64,000 nucleotides of DNA. Origin: an uncultured Bacteroidota bacterium. GTDB taxonomy: Bacteria; Bacteroidota; Bacteroidia; Chitinophagales; Chitinophagaceae. Each line of letters begins with the position of its first letter. Position 1 is the stretch's first letter. Under the pieces are notes generated by a model. The model ran no database searches. It was not told the origin of the DNA and saw nothing but the letters and a program-made list of their open reading frames with translations. The stretch spans positions 62,001 through 126,000 of the forward strand of contig CAIKYB010000027.1 in assembly GCA_903831575.1 (NCBI GenBank), in the 5' to 3' direction. Both the position numbers and the translations under genes were made by a program. Below, one piece after another: positions 47,601 through 56,951 of the stretch.

Positions 47601-49042
47601 ATCAAGTGTTTACAAGTGTAACAACGGTTAGTCATATTTATCCAGCCGCAGGTGTTTATCCGGTTAAACTTGTTGTTAAAACAGACAAAGGATGCTATAG
47701 CAATACTGCTCCACAAAATATCACCATCAATGCAACTCCTTTAGCTGGCTTTGATTACTTACCGTTAAGCCTATGCGCACCAGCAAGTGTGAATTTGAAT
47801 AATACAACAATAATCGGCGATGGTACAATTACACAAGTTGCCTATTCATGGAATTTTGGAAATGGGAATACAAGTATATTGTCAAATCCTGTCATGAGCT
47901 TTCCAAACGGAGGACAGTTTCCTGTTTTACTAGTTGCAACAAGTGTTGCAGGATGCGTTGACAGCGCATCAAATACTATTGATGTGTATTCATTGCCCAA
48001 TGCCAGTTTTAATCTAGTGAATGCAGGAAATGTTTGCAGTAATAAACCATTAACAATACAAAGCAGTTCAACGCTTTCAGGATTTGGCAGTATAGATAAA
48101 GTAGAAATATTTTGGGATTATTTAAATAATATTTCAGCTGTTACTATAGATAATAATCCATTGCCCAATGAAAACTATAATCACAATTACGCAACATTTG
48201 GTTCTCCATTGATTAAGCAGTATCGTGTTTTGGTAAGAGTATATAACGGTAACTCCTGTACTAAGGATTATTATCAGGATATAGATGTGCATGCTGCCCC
48301 TGATATCAATTTCCCTGCTTTAAATGCAGCATGTCAGGAAGTGCCTGTATTTACTTTAACAATGCCTATTAATAATAACCCCGCATTAATAGGGATAGGA
48401 TTATTTTCTGGAACGGGCGTTACTTCAGCTGGTGTTTTTAATCCGGAAATAGCCGGTAGCGGAATTCATCATATTCTATATACATTTACTGGAACTAATG
48501 GATGCGAGGATTCGGCTTCTCAACAAATTGAGGTTTATCCAACACCAATACTTAACTTTCCTCCTTCATTTAATATATTAGAAGGAGATGCGGTGCAATT
48601 GACCCCTAATGTTTTGCCGGCTAATCCAGCCAATTACAGTTGGACTCCTGCTGATTATTTAGATGCGGCCAATCTTTTAACGCCAATTTGTAAACCCACT
48701 CAAGACATAACTTATACCGTTTCTGCAATTTCTGCGAACGGCTGTAAAAATGAAGATCTGATTATTGTGAAAGTAGTGAAGGATTTCATCGTCCCTAATA
48801 CATTTACACCTAATAACGATGGTATCAATGACAAATGGATTATAGAGAACCTATCTCTTTATCCCAAGTTTCAAATTCAAGTATTTGATCGTTATGGACA
48901 AATTGTTTTTGAATCAAAAAACTATTCAAATTGGGATGGCAAATTTAAAGGGAAGCCTTTGCCTGCGGGAACTTATTATTACATTATAGATCTAGATGGA
49001 CAGAGAACAACAAAAAAAGGATACGTGACAATAGTTAGATAG
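44639..49042 (+). CDS. IgGFc-type/PKD surface protein with type B CTD, copy 2
   Basis: This 1467-residue protein uses the ATG at 44639; a TTG at 44621 is upstream. The signal peptide ends NTNAQ, and the IgGFc-type module follows at once (about 34-495) with DFWTGYG, SDNLFQQCFP, DPDMVYVSPVEQ and FNAIAYG. It thus lacks the FN3 and Ig-like lead of copies 1 and 3. About seven PKD units cover residues 605-1220. The fourth is degenerate, with WLMDG in place of WDFGDG. The CHU_C type B domain (about 1381-1467) begins at FTPNNDG. No PorP/SprF gene follows before copy 3, so it may share a neighbour's partner. Confidence 0.85.
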   Translation: MFYIKSNKFLSFINRSVCLSILFLVYFNTNAQDFSNRGTDFWTGYGPHEKISSGNSDMTLYFTSDNAATVTIYIGNALFQTLNIPANSITASNNIPETGASDARLQNEGVYINKGIYIHSTSPIVAYAQIWGSQVTATTILFPLKTLGRKYTSLNYTQVSNATGMRSYVFAIATENGTIIEAKPSAATSTALPVGSWTSRTLNKGDVWLIRGAADNTDLTGTQFRSVASATGACKPIAVFAGSQKISVTCSSSSASSDNLFQQCFPVAAWGRKFVSAPTAGLNYSNNIYRVMINPDSMSTVVKVNGISLPGSVPGLSPVSTPLIVGAPISMTGSLYYDFVTAVPIKIETTSPVMVAQYLTNKDKCGNSFGSGSDPDMVYVSPVEQTVDSIIVSPVPTSNNDALNYINVNIKTTDVAGFSIRNQANVIVPAIFLPNPADPTYSYAQIVLTAGYSTGVFYKLKTITGGFNAIAYGYASSESYAYNAGTNVRNLNHYLTSTNPFSANPVSRICKSTPTRLSVTLPYIPSSFTFDFFNNIHIAPNVSVTRTAPAVDSTYILNGTTLYVFYLPGLYKFDSLGNYQVRVSSNNPSPDGCNGLEEVNYDLEVTGGPLASFTTSFSGCASNAVTFLNTSIDTLNTISLYDWQFGDGSGLSNASNPNYTYTGAGPYAVRFRVINNDGCYDDTIKILSFQNVPISNFGFTGISCVSNTISFSDSSTISNGSIVKWTWDFDDGSPLLISNTSVNPTHVFTAARTYRVKLTVENASGCSVTHFEDVVIGNIPFANFDLPGNVCLPNSATFNNTSTVSGGGVLTYTWDFGDGSLISTATNPIHNYISTGSFPVKLTASLGTCKKDTTKTFNTLYKNPIVKFGVKAENCINTLTVVSDSSTSQNSLINNWSWLMDGAVTSNSQNASYSFSTVGPHSIKLVVTTDKGCVDSLEKTVTINPLPDAVFSVVNPACETKLVSFTEASVPNAGSIVEWDWDFGDGAHQVFTSVTTVSHIYPAAGVYPVKLVVKTDKGCYSNTAPQNITINATPLAGFDYLPLSLCAPASVNLNNTTIIGDGTITQVAYSWNFGNGNTSILSNPVMSFPNGGQFPVLLVATSVAGCVDSASNTIDVYSLPNASFNLVNAGNVCSNKPLTIQSSSTLSGFGSIDKVEIFWDYLNNISAVTIDNNPLPNENYNHNYATFGSPLIKQYRVLVRVYNGNSCTKDYYQDIDVHAAPDINFPALNAACQEVPVFTLTMPINNNPALIGIGLFSGTGVTSAGVFNPEIAGSGIHHILYTFTGTNGCEDSASQQIEVYPTPILNFPPSFNILEGDAVQLTPNVLPANPANYSWTPADYLDAANLLTPICKPTQDITYTVSAISANGCKNEDLIIVKVVKDFIVPNTFTPNNDGINDKWIIENLSLYPKFQIQVFDRYGQIVFESKNYSNWDGKFKGKPLPAGTYYYIIDLDGQRTTKKGYVTIVR

Positions 49043-49101
49043 TTGATTGGTCATTAGTCTTGAAATATTGATAAAGTGCTTGAAATAATTTAAAATAAAC
49101 C

Positions 49102-52100
49102 ATGATGAGAGTATATCTATTAGTGCTGTTTTGCTTTTTGGGGTTATCAAATGAGGCCTCTGCTCAACCCTATAATTACACATTAGAAGGGTTTGATGAT
49201 GTCGTTGCTTTCCCAGCTGCAAGTATGCAAACGGCTACAGTTGCAACTACTTATATATCTTCAACAGGGTTATGGACCATTTTTAAGGGATACCCTGTAA
49301 TAGGTTCTGATCCTTGTCTTGATGATGGCGTTAACAGAGCGCTAAGATTACCTAGTGGCGCTGCGGCTTATGTAGTATCCCCAACTTTAACTCAAGGGGT
49401 AGCTACGATAACATTTAATAATAAAAGAACCAATAAAATATTTACTTATTACACTTCATTGGATAATGGAGCAACCTGGAGTGCCGGTGCAAATATTACA
49501 AGTCCACTCACTGCATGTGGCACCATGACAATTACAATTAATAGTGGTGTTATCAATAGAATTAAGATTGCAAATAATCAGGCTAATGACATGGGGATTG
49601 ACAATCTGTTGATCACTAGTTTCACCATAAATCCTCCATTAGTTACTACCGCTACCGTTAGTGCTGTTACAGCTGTTAGCTCCTCATGTGGTGGCAATGT
49701 TACTGCAGATGGTGGGGCGCCTGTAACAGCAAGGGGTGTTTGCTGGAATACTGCAGCCAATCCAACCATTGTAAACTCTATTACAAATGATGGCACTGGT
49801 CTTGGAGCATTCAACAGTTCTCTTGCTGGTCTTTTGCCATCTACAACTTATCATGTTAGAGCTTATGCAACTAACTCATCAGGTACCGGTTATGGAGGTG
49901 ATTCTGTATTTACAACTTTACCACCCTTGCCAACTATTACAGTTAGTCCATCATCACTTTCTTTCGGAACTGTTTACCAGGGTTCTTATTCTTCAGAGCA
50001 AACCTATACCGTTTCTGGAATTTTTCTAACACCTGCTGCAGGCAACATAACTATAACAGCTCCTGCGGGATATATTATTTCTACAACAAGTGGAGCAGGG
50101 TATACTTCTACACTTACTATTCCATATTCTGGAACAACATTGTCACCAACAGTAATTTATATCAGATTCTCTCCTCCAACTAATGGCGCATTTAATACAA
50201 CTATACTGCATAGTGGCGGTGGAGCTCCTTCAGTAAATCTTATCGTTACTGGCATAGGATCGTTATTGACATCAGCGGGTAACTTAACCAATATGGGTAC
50301 AGATTTTTGGACAGGATATGGATTTCATTCAAGAATGGTAAATAATGACGCTACTAACGGTTCCTGGATGTCATTATATATTTCCGCAAAGCAAGCAACA
50401 ACTGTTCGTGTATCCTTACCCGGTATAGCAGATCCTACATTTCCAAGAATCGTTAATATCCCTGCGAATTCATCAGTAGAAGTTACCAATTTTCCTCAAG
50501 GCAATTTTGGAGTTAATAACGATAATCCTACAAACTTGCCTGATGCGAGATTGTATTTTACTGGTACAACACCCCGAGGAATACATATAGAGAGTTTGAG
50601 TGGTGTTCCCGTTGCAGTTTATGAACATACTTATGGTAAAGATGCAGCTGGTGCGATGTTACTTTTCCCGACGAATACTTGGGGAGCTACTTACAATGTT
50701 TTGTCTTTGGGGGGTAAATCAAATAGTGGTTCTCCAAATTCCTTTTTCTTTGTAATGGCATCAGAAGATAATACAGTTATTGAAATCACTCCAAGTGCAA
50801 ATATTATAGACTCTTCATCAAACAGCTTATTTAATACGAGTACTACAACTAATATAAAATATCCTGCAAATACTCCTTTCACCATTACCTTGAATAAAGG
50901 ACAGGTATTCAATGCAATGGGTGAGCTTGTAAACGCTGTAGGGGCTGATCTTACCGGTTCTCTTGTAAGGTCAGTCAACTGCGATAAAAAAATAGCAGTG
51001 TGGGCTGGTAATGGCAGAACATTTGTAAATACTACTGGTTGTAGCGTAAGTAGTGGTTCAGATAATATGTTGCAACAAATGTTCCCACGTGTAGCCTGGG
51101 GTACAAAGTATCTCACCACTCCAACAAAAACGATGGAGTACAGTATATATAAAATTTGTGTTCAGGATCCTACTACAAGAGTATGGGTTAATAATCCTAC
51201 TCATACAACTCCATTAACTGGTTTGGTTGGTGCTTTTTATTATCAGATTGAGAATAACACCTACAATTTGATTGAAAGTGATAAGCCAATAATGCTAATT
51301 CAATATGTTGTTACTGGCGGCTGCAAAAACAATACGTTTGGGAATAACGGAAATGGAGATCCGGAAATGATTATTCTTAGTCCAGTACAACAAGCCATCA
51401 ATAATGTTTCAGTGTTTTCTGCCGGAAGAATGACCATTTCAACAAATGGAGCCAGTTATATAAATGTAGTCATAAAAAATGGCGGTATTCCTAGTTTTAG
51501 ATTAGATCCAACAGTTAATACTACTCAAATGGTGGATACAGGAACATCGAGTTATGGAACCACATCAATATATGGATCGTCAACGCTTATCCCAATTGCA
51601 AATGCATTTAAGTTGCATCCTAACGATCCAGGATATTCATATGCAAGATTTAGAGTTTCATCTAATCTATTTCATAATCTATTATCAGACACGGGGTTTA
51701 ATGCAATTGCTTATGGTATGGCTCAAGGAGAAAGTTATGGTTTCAATGCAGGTACTGCAATCAAAAATTTATCTGCAATTGTTCAGACCATCAATCCATT
51801 CGATTCTGTGAGTGGAACCAAAACATGCCGGGGAAATCCTGTTACTTTACAAATAGCTGTTCCATACCTGAGTTCTCAAATTACATCTATCAACTGGGAT
51901 GTTACAACCAATAGCAATATTTCACCTAATGGTTCATTTCCTGTATTTAATCCAGTGCCTATCAGAACTTATGTTCAAAATGATATTACTTATTCTGTAT
52001 TTACTTCGCCTACTCCAATTGTATTTAACGCAACTGGTGTTTTTCGTTTGACTGCAACTATTTCAGGAACATTTTCAAGCGAATGCGGTAATTCGCAAGT

Positions 52101-55100
52101 AGTACCGATTGATATGGTAGTCATTGCAGACACGCCGCGTTTTAAAATTGTTACAACAGGTTGTTCAAGCACTCTGGTAACTTTTACGGATTCTTCTGGC
52201 GTATACAGTGGGAATAATATTGTTAAATGGCTATGGAATTTTGGAGATGCAACAACGTCAACCGTGCAAAATCCACCGCAACACAACTATCCATCTATTG
52301 CTGTGTATAATGCAAGTCTTCGTATCATTAATAATATCGGATGCTTCTCTGATACATCTGCACTGATTGATCTTACAGGAGGCATCAAAGCAAAATTTGG
52401 AGTTGCACCAAACGACACTATTTGTAGCACAACAACTGTATTTTTTTCTGATACTTCTTTAAGTTCAGGTGCTTATGGTCCAATAACAGAATGGCATTGG
52501 GATTTTGGGGAAGGTGCGCCGGTTGTTGCAATAACAAATGCTAATCAATCACACACCTATAATACTTTAGGAAATTATTTTGTGACCCTTCAGGTGAAAA
52601 CAAGTAATGGATGTTTAAGCAATATTTTTAAAGATACCATTGTTGTTAATGCTACACCTTCAGTTTCGGTTACTGCAAGTTTAAATACTTGTTTGAAAGA
52701 TAGTATACAATTTACCGGCAATGTAACCTATCCGGGAACAGTGTCTGAATTTCACTGGAATTTTGATGATTTGTCTTCTGGGGCTAACAATACAAGTCTT
52801 ATTCAGAATCCTAAACATCTCTTTTCAACTTCAGGATTACATAATGTCAAGTTTTATGTGGTAGCTCCGGGAGGTTGCAGCTCTAATATTTATAATCTTC
52901 CTGTAACTATTCAGCCTCAGCCAACAGCCGCTTTCAATTATACATCACCGGCTTGTGCTAAAAGTGCTGTAACTTTTACTGATTTATCCACTCCTAATGC
53001 AGGCACAATTACGGAATGGAACTGGGATTTTGGTGATGGTGCTACCGAACTACATTTGAATGGAAATTCTTTTACGCATCAATATTTGACTGGAGGAACT
53101 TACAATATTAAGCTAACGGTTAAAACAAATAACGGTTGCTATGATGATTCTATAAAAGTAATTACAGTTAATGCAACTCCTGAAGTGAAATTTACGTTGC
53201 CCGGAAATTTATGTTTGCCTAATGCCTCTGCAACATTTACAAATAATACCACCATAAATGACGGCACAATTGCTACTGTAACATATTTGTGGGATTTTGG
53301 AGATCCTTCATCAGGAGCTTTGAATGTTAGCGCACTACAAAATCCAATACATATTTACAATGCAACAGGAAACTATTCAGTGAAACTTACAACTACAAGT
53401 GCTTTAGGTTGTGCTCATGATACTACTATTGTTTTCAATGCAATCTATCCTGCACCACTTGCTGTGTTTACCCCACCAGTTCAGGTATGTATGAATGACA
53501 GTATTCAGTTTGCAGATCAAAGTACTCCTGCTGGCGGCATCAGTTCGTGGAGCTGGAATTTTGGAGATGGAGGAGTCGCAGGTACATCTGCTTTGCAAAA
53601 TCCTAAACACAGATGGAATACAGCGGGTCCATTTACGGTTACCTTAACTGTTACTTCTTCTTTCGGTTGTTCTTCAATATCAACAGCACAATCTTCTCAA
53701 CTTATTACTGTTAATACAGCGCCAACTATTTCATTAAATACAGCTTCTGCAACAACTACACAATCATTGTGTTTAGGAACCGCAATTACGAACATTGAAT
53801 ATAATTTAGGAGGTAGCGCTACATCCGCAACAGTTACAGGTTTGCCAGCTGGTGTCACGGGTTTGTATGTTGCTGGAGTATTTACCATTTCAGGAAGTCC
53901 TAGTTCAGGAGGGATTTATAATTATACTGTTACAAGTGTAAGTCCTTGTACGAATGTCTCTTTGGGAGGCACAATAACAGTTCAAACATTGCCAACTATA
54001 AATTTATCTTCAGCTGCAGGTACAGACAATCAATCCGTTTGTGTTAACACAGCCATTGCGGATATAACTTATACATTGGGTGGAAATGTAAATGGAGCCG
54101 TGCTATCTGCCGGGAGTCTTCCTGTGGGAATAACGGGTAGTTTTAATGCAGGAGTATTCACCATAAGCGGCATTCCAACTTCTACGGGAGTATTTAATTA
54201 TACAGTAACGTCGGTGAGTACATGTAGTAATGTTTCAATGAATGGAACCATAACTATAAATGCATTGCCAGACGCTAATTTTACTTTCAGCACGATTCGT
54301 TGTGAAGGAGAGGACGTAACATTTACTTATACAACAACAGCTGGAGCTGCTGCAATTTCTCAATGGCAATGGAATTTTGGTGATGGAACAGCAGTACAAA
54401 CTCAATTGGTACAAGCAACAATAAATCACACGTATGTTTTGCCGGGCAATAATACCGTACAATTAAGTGTTACAAATATTAATGGCTGTGTTAGTCCTGT
54501 AAATACATCTCCTGTAGTTGTTACAATTAATCCAAAGCCAGTTTCTGCATTTAATTTTTCAGATGTTTGCCTTCCTGTTGATATTGCCACATTTACAGAC
54601 TTGAGTACTCCTGTAGGGAATATAAATTTGTGGGAATGGGATTTTGGAGATGCAAGTCCAATTCAGACTTCGACTACTGCAGGTAATATAACGCATCAAT
54701 ATCTTAATGGGGGTGAGTATGATGTAACGTTGACAACAACATCATTGGATGGCTGTAAAAAAGATTCTATCCGAAAAATAAAAGCATTTACTCCTCCAAA
54801 TGCATCTTTTACAATAAATAATACAGGAAATATTTGCAGTAATGTGCCTTTAGAAATTACCAATACCAGTAGTGGTTCAGCATATGGCAATATAAATCAA
54901 GTTGAAATTTTGTGGAATATTCCAGGAACAAATAATACAATTGATAATACGCCAACAGCTAATGAAGTTTATGCTCATTTATATCCTTTGTTTGGAACAC
55001 CTGCAACACAATCATACCAGGTTCTCATAAAAGCGTCTACAGGTAACAGTTGTATGGGACAATCAATACCTCAGACTATTACATTATATGCTGCACCGGA

Positions 55101-55839
55101 TGTGATATTTAACGCAATATCTTCTGTTTGTGAGGAAGCTCTAAGTGTTACACTTAACTCTGCAAGTGATATCTATAACAATATCGGCACTGGCATTTAT
55201 TCAGGATCAGGTATTGCAACAAGTCCAGTATTAAACCCTTCAACAGCAGGAGCCGGATCTCATTCCATCCTTTATACCTTCACAGGAAATAATGGTTGTA
55301 TGGATACTGCTAGTCAAAATATTTTCATTTATCCAACACCTAAAATTGAACTTGGTGCGGATAGGAATGTCTTGGAAGGGGATCAATTGACTTTAGTGCC
55401 TGTTTTGTTATCTGGCTCTGGGCTTGTCTATTCTTGGACACCTTCTACTTATTTAGATAATCCTTTATCAGCAACACCCATTACCACTCCATTAAATGAT
55501 ATTAGTTATTTAGTGGACATTACTTCTATTGACGGATGTAAATCCAGCGACTTAGTTAATATAAAAGTGGTAAGAGACTTTATCGTTCCAAATACGTTCA
55601 CTCCAAATGGAGATGGCATAAATGATAAATGGGAAATTGAATTTTTGTCTTTGTATCCAAATCATCATATTCAGATATTCAATAGATATGGCCAGGTGAT
55701 TTTAGATACTAAAAATTACATTACGCCATGGGATGGAACATACAAAGGGAAGCCATTGCCGGCAGGAACTTATTATTATATCATTGATTTGGATGGATTA
55801 AGAGCTACCAAAAAAGGATATATAACGATAATAAAATAA
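49102..55839 (+). CDS. IgGFc-type/PKD surface protein with type B CTD, copy 3
   Basis: This is a 2245-residue secreted protein with a short signal peptide (ends SNEASAQ). The order is an N-terminal beta domain (about 30-175), one FN3-like repeat (176-273), an Ig-like domain (276-390), an IgGFc-type module (398-890; DFWTGYG, SDNMLQQMFP, FNAIAYG), about six PKD units (1009-1536), two tandem 90-residue repeats (1541-1722), three more PKD units and a CHU_C type B domain (2156-2245). It is the largest of the three and most similar in its last 90 residues to copy 2. A PorP/SprF gene follows 43 bases later. Confidence 0.85.
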   Translation: MMRVYLLVLFCFLGLSNEASAQPYNYTLEGFDDVVAFPAASMQTATVATTYISSTGLWTIFKGYPVIGSDPCLDDGVNRALRLPSGAAAYVVSPTLTQGVATITFNNKRTNKIFTYYTSLDNGATWSAGANITSPLTACGTMTITINSGVINRIKIANNQANDMGIDNLLITSFTINPPLVTTATVSAVTAVSSSCGGNVTADGGAPVTARGVCWNTAANPTIVNSITNDGTGLGAFNSSLAGLLPSTTYHVRAYATNSSGTGYGGDSVFTTLPPLPTITVSPSSLSFGTVYQGSYSSEQTYTVSGIFLTPAAGNITITAPAGYIISTTSGAGYTSTLTIPYSGTTLSPTVIYIRFSPPTNGAFNTTILHSGGGAPSVNLIVTGIGSLLTSAGNLTNMGTDFWTGYGFHSRMVNNDATNGSWMSLYISAKQATTVRVSLPGIADPTFPRIVNIPANSSVEVTNFPQGNFGVNNDNPTNLPDARLYFTGTTPRGIHIESLSGVPVAVYEHTYGKDAAGAMLLFPTNTWGATYNVLSLGGKSNSGSPNSFFFVMASEDNTVIEITPSANIIDSSSNSLFNTSTTTNIKYPANTPFTITLNKGQVFNAMGELVNAVGADLTGSLVRSVNCDKKIAVWAGNGRTFVNTTGCSVSSGSDNMLQQMFPRVAWGTKYLTTPTKTMEYSIYKICVQDPTTRVWVNNPTHTTPLTGLVGAFYYQIENNTYNLIESDKPIMLIQYVVTGGCKNNTFGNNGNGDPEMIILSPVQQAINNVSVFSAGRMTISTNGASYINVVIKNGGIPSFRLDPTVNTTQMVDTGTSSYGTTSIYGSSTLIPIANAFKLHPNDPGYSYARFRVSSNLFHNLLSDTGFNAIAYGMAQGESYGFNAGTAIKNLSAIVQTINPFDSVSGTKTCRGNPVTLQIAVPYLSSQITSINWDVTTNSNISPNGSFPVFNPVPIRTYVQNDITYSVFTSPTPIVFNATGVFRLTATISGTFSSECGNSQVVPIDMVVIADTPRFKIVTTGCSSTLVTFTDSSGVYSGNNIVKWLWNFGDATTSTVQNPPQHNYPSIAVYNASLRIINNIGCFSDTSALIDLTGGIKAKFGVAPNDTICSTTTVFFSDTSLSSGAYGPITEWHWDFGEGAPVVAITNANQSHTYNTLGNYFVTLQVKTSNGCLSNIFKDTIVVNATPSVSVTASLNTCLKDSIQFTGNVTYPGTVSEFHWNFDDLSSGANNTSLIQNPKHLFSTSGLHNVKFYVVAPGGCSSNIYNLPVTIQPQPTAAFNYTSPACAKSAVTFTDLSTPNAGTITEWNWDFGDGATELHLNGNSFTHQYLTGGTYNIKLTVKTNNGCYDDSIKVITVNATPEVKFTLPGNLCLPNASATFTNNTTINDGTIATVTYLWDFGDPSSGALNVSALQNPIHIYNATGNYSVKLTTTSALGCAHDTTIVFNAIYPAPLAVFTPPVQVCMNDSIQFADQSTPAGGISSWSWNFGDGGVAGTSALQNPKHRWNTAGPFTVTLTVTSSFGCSSISTAQSSQLITVNTAPTISLNTASATTTQSLCLGTAITNIEYNLGGSATSATVTGLPAGVTGLYVAGVFTISGSPSSGGIYNYTVTSVSPCTNVSLGGTITVQTLPTINLSSAAGTDNQSVCVNTAIADITYTLGGNVNGAVLSAGSLPVGITGSFNAGVFTISGIPTSTGVFNYTVTSVSTCSNVSMNGTITINALPDANFTFSTIRCEGEDVTFTYTTTAGAAAISQWQWNFGDGTAVQTQLVQATINHTYVLPGNNTVQLSVTNINGCVSPVNTSPVVVTINPKPVSAFNFSDVCLPVDIATFTDLSTPVGNINLWEWDFGDASPIQTSTTAGNITHQYLNGGEYDVTLTTTSLDGCKKDSIRKIKAFTPPNASFTINNTGNICSNVPLEITNTSSGSAYGNINQVEILWNIPGTNNTIDNTPTANEVYAHLYPLFGTPATQSYQVLIKASTGNSCMGQSIPQTITLYAAPDVIFNAISSVCEEALSVTLNSASDIYNNIGTGIYSGSGIATSPVLNPSTAGAGSHSILYTFTGNNGCMDTASQNIFIYPTPKIELGADRNVLEGDQLTLVPVLLSGSGLVYSWTPSTYLDNPLSATPITTPLNDISYLVDITSIDGCKSSDLVNIKVVRDFIVPNTFTPNGDGINDKWEIEFLSLYPNHHIQIFNRYGQVILDTKNYITPWDGTYKGKPLPAGTYYYIIDLDGLRATKKGYITIIK
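53722..54267 (+). repeat. Tandem 90-residue repeat inside surface protein copy 3
   Basis: Two adjacent units begin at 53722 and 53992, each reading P-T-I-x-L, then a Gln-Ser-x-Cys motif, a GG turn, GVF(T)ISG and NYTVTSVS. The repeat period is 270 bases between equivalent codons. The copies differ at many codons and are not recent duplicates. This looks like a putative-Ig/cadherin-type spacer rather than a PKD domain. Confidence 0.75.
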
Positions 55840-55882
55840 CAATTAGAAAAAAATTGAATTAATAAAAATTGCAAAGCAAAAA

Positions 55883-56914
55883 ATGAAAAAGATATTTTAT
55901 TTAGTATTTCTTATTCTGGGGTGTAAAATTTCAATTGCCCAACAGAAGCCCTATTACACTCAATACATTTTGAACAACTATATTCTCAATCCCGCGGTAA
56001 CGGGAATAGAAAATTATGTTGATTTAAAAGTGAGCCGCCGCAATCAATGGAATGGATTGGATGGAGCCCCTGTTACTTCATACATTACCATTCATGGTCC
56101 AATTGGAAAAGCTGATAACAGAACAACTGCAACTTCATTTGAACAAACAGGCGATAATCCGTATAAATCTAAAGTATTAGAATCTTCAGAACCAGCAACA
56201 GCTCATCATGGAATAGGAATGACTGCCATTTCTGATAAAACAGGATATATCAATAGAACTACGGTGTGCGCATCTTATGCATATCATATGCCCATCAGTA
56301 CTTCAACATTAATCTCTGCAGGATTTATGGCTGGAATTACCAACGTTAGTATGGATAAAAGTAAAATCGTTTGGGGCTCGTTAAATCCTAATGATCCTGC
56401 TATTGGAATTAATAGCGGAGAAATAGCGAAAACAATGCCTGAGTTTGGCGCAGGGTTATGGTTGTATGGTAAAGATTTTTTTCTAGGTACTTCAGTATTA
56501 AATATTGTGCCTGGGAAATTTCGTTTTGTGACAAATGATAAATATGGAGATAGTTTTCATCCGCATTTTTTTCTTCAAGGCGGGTATCGATTTTTTTTAT
56601 CTGATGATATAAGCGTATTGCCTTCATTTGCTATTCAACAAATTTCACCATTGCCTACATTCATTCATGCTAATGTAAAAATGCAATACCAGGATTTATT
56701 ATGGATCGGAGGCGGTTATAGAATAAAAGACGAATTGAGTGGAATGGCATTGATGACTGGCATTAACTTAGGGCATAAACTTAACATTGGCTATTCATAC
56801 AATTCTTCTGTAAGCCAAAGACTAAATACTTACGTAGGAAATACCCACGAGTTTGTAATAGGACTTGTTTTAGGAAATAAGGGCAGTGATAGTTGTCCTA
56901 AAAATGTCTGGTAA
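55883..56914 (+). CDS. PorP/SprF-family T9SS outer-membrane protein
   Basis: The 343 residues begin MKKIFYLVFLILGCK with a signal peptide (ends SIAQ). The mature start is QKPYYTQYILNNYILNPAVTGIENY, and the rest looks like an amphipathic beta-barrel. It carries a longer loop at about residues 78-110 (RTTATSFEQTGDNPYKSK) than the first PorP/SprF copy. It follows surface protein copy 3 by 43 bases and precedes the pectate lyase gene by 37, so it joins the adhesin run to the pectin genes with no visible terminator. Confidence 0.88.
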   Translation: MKKIFYLVFLILGCKISIAQQKPYYTQYILNNYILNPAVTGIENYVDLKVSRRNQWNGLDGAPVTSYITIHGPIGKADNRTTATSFEQTGDNPYKSKVLESSEPATAHHGIGMTAISDKTGYINRTTVCASYAYHMPISTSTLISAGFMAGITNVSMDKSKIVWGSLNPNDPAIGINSGEIAKTMPEFGAGLWLYGKDFFLGTSVLNIVPGKFRFVTNDKYGDSFHPHFFLQGGYRFFLSDDISVLPSFAIQQISPLPTFIHANVKMQYQDLLWIGGGYRIKDELSGMALMTGINLGHKLNIGYSYNSSVSQRLNTYVGNTHEFVIGLVLGNKGSDSCPKNVW

Positions 56915-56951
56915 TTTTTACAAGATATTAAAATCGATTTTACTTATAAAA

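Noticed and set aside
39500-55100. A CRISPR array or short tandem repeats in the surface-protein block
   Set aside because: The repeats are protein domains of 80-100 residues with diverged DNA, not short identical repeats with spacers.
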